Positions 24,974-24,997 of a DNA stretch of 24,997 bases are shown piece after piece; the first letter of the stretch is position 1; each line of letters opens with the position of its first letter. Position numbers and translations under genes: made by a program. The notes below the pieces were generated by a model, which worked only from the letters and a program-made list of their open reading frames with translations, made no database searches and was not told the origin of the DNA. Source of the DNA: CAZSWS01 sp964610765. GTDB taxonomy: Bacteria > Bacteroidota > Bacteroidia > Bacteroidales > Tannerellaceae. The stretch spans positions 1 to 24,997 of the forward strand of contig CAZSWS010000040.1 in assembly GCA_964610765.1 (NCBI GenBank). The letters are read 5' to 3'.

Positions 24974-24997
24974 CTCTTTTTAGCTACCCCTTCTGCA

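Noticed and set aside
24958..24997. Inverted sequence at the right edge (TGCAGA... / ...TTCTGCA) as a terminator
   Set aside because: Imperfect arms with a two-base offset, overlapping the CDS end, and cut by the window edge; cannot be judged.

Overview
The window is a stretch of bacterial chromosome, most likely from an AT-rich member of the Bacteroidales (phylum Bacteroidota). Three things point there. Start codons lack Shine-Dalgarno sequences. Exact or near-exact TAnnTTTG boxes, the phylum-specific -7 promoter element, lie upstream of several transcription units. The proteins (a fused SpmA/SpmB-like membrane protein, YbeY, MnmG, DeoC of the longer type, PolA, the symporter, IspH) read like Bacteroidales orthologues. 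I cannot assign a genus. No rRNA, tRNA, insertion sequence or CRISPR array was seen.

Layout. 72-1214 (-) is glycerate kinase. 1326-8482 (+) is a compact run: spmAB-like, ybeY, mnmG, uvrC, dtd, a MazG-like pyrophosphohydrolase and deoC, with gaps of -4 to 18 nt except the 70-nt mnmG-uvrC gap, which holds a near-perfect parS (ParB-binding) site. A long-chain polyprenyl diphosphate synthase (-) and polA (+) diverge from about 9.6 kb. Then comes a 563-nt gene-free, very AT-rich stretch (12426-12988) with a cluster of DnaA-box-like 9-mers. Rough G/C counts in plus-strand genes change sign across it. Together with the parS site 7.5 kb away, I read this as a candidate chromosomal replication origin.

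To its right on the plus strand are a sodium:solute symporter, engB, and a two-gene electron-transfer unit: ETF:quinone oxidoreductase plus a single-chain fused EtfB-EtfA flavoprotein. A strong bidirectional hairpin separates this from pfkA (-). A MATE exporter (+) follows, then the translationally overlapping cmk-ispH pair (-). The right end holds two divergent predicted secreted proteins of unknown function. One of them has its signal peptide out of frame with its body at an 8-nt homopolymer.

Functionally most genes are housekeeping: translation quality control and tRNA modification (ybeY, mnmG, dtd, engB), DNA repair and replication (uvrC, polA), nucleotide handling (MazG-like, deoC, cmk), isoprenoid and quinone supply (ispH, polyprenyl synthase), glycolysis (pfkA) and quinone reduction from flavoprotein electrons (ETF-QO with EtfBA). 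The items most worth a second look are the oriC/parS region, the fused EtfBA with ETF-QO, and the homopolymer frameshift at 24248-24255.
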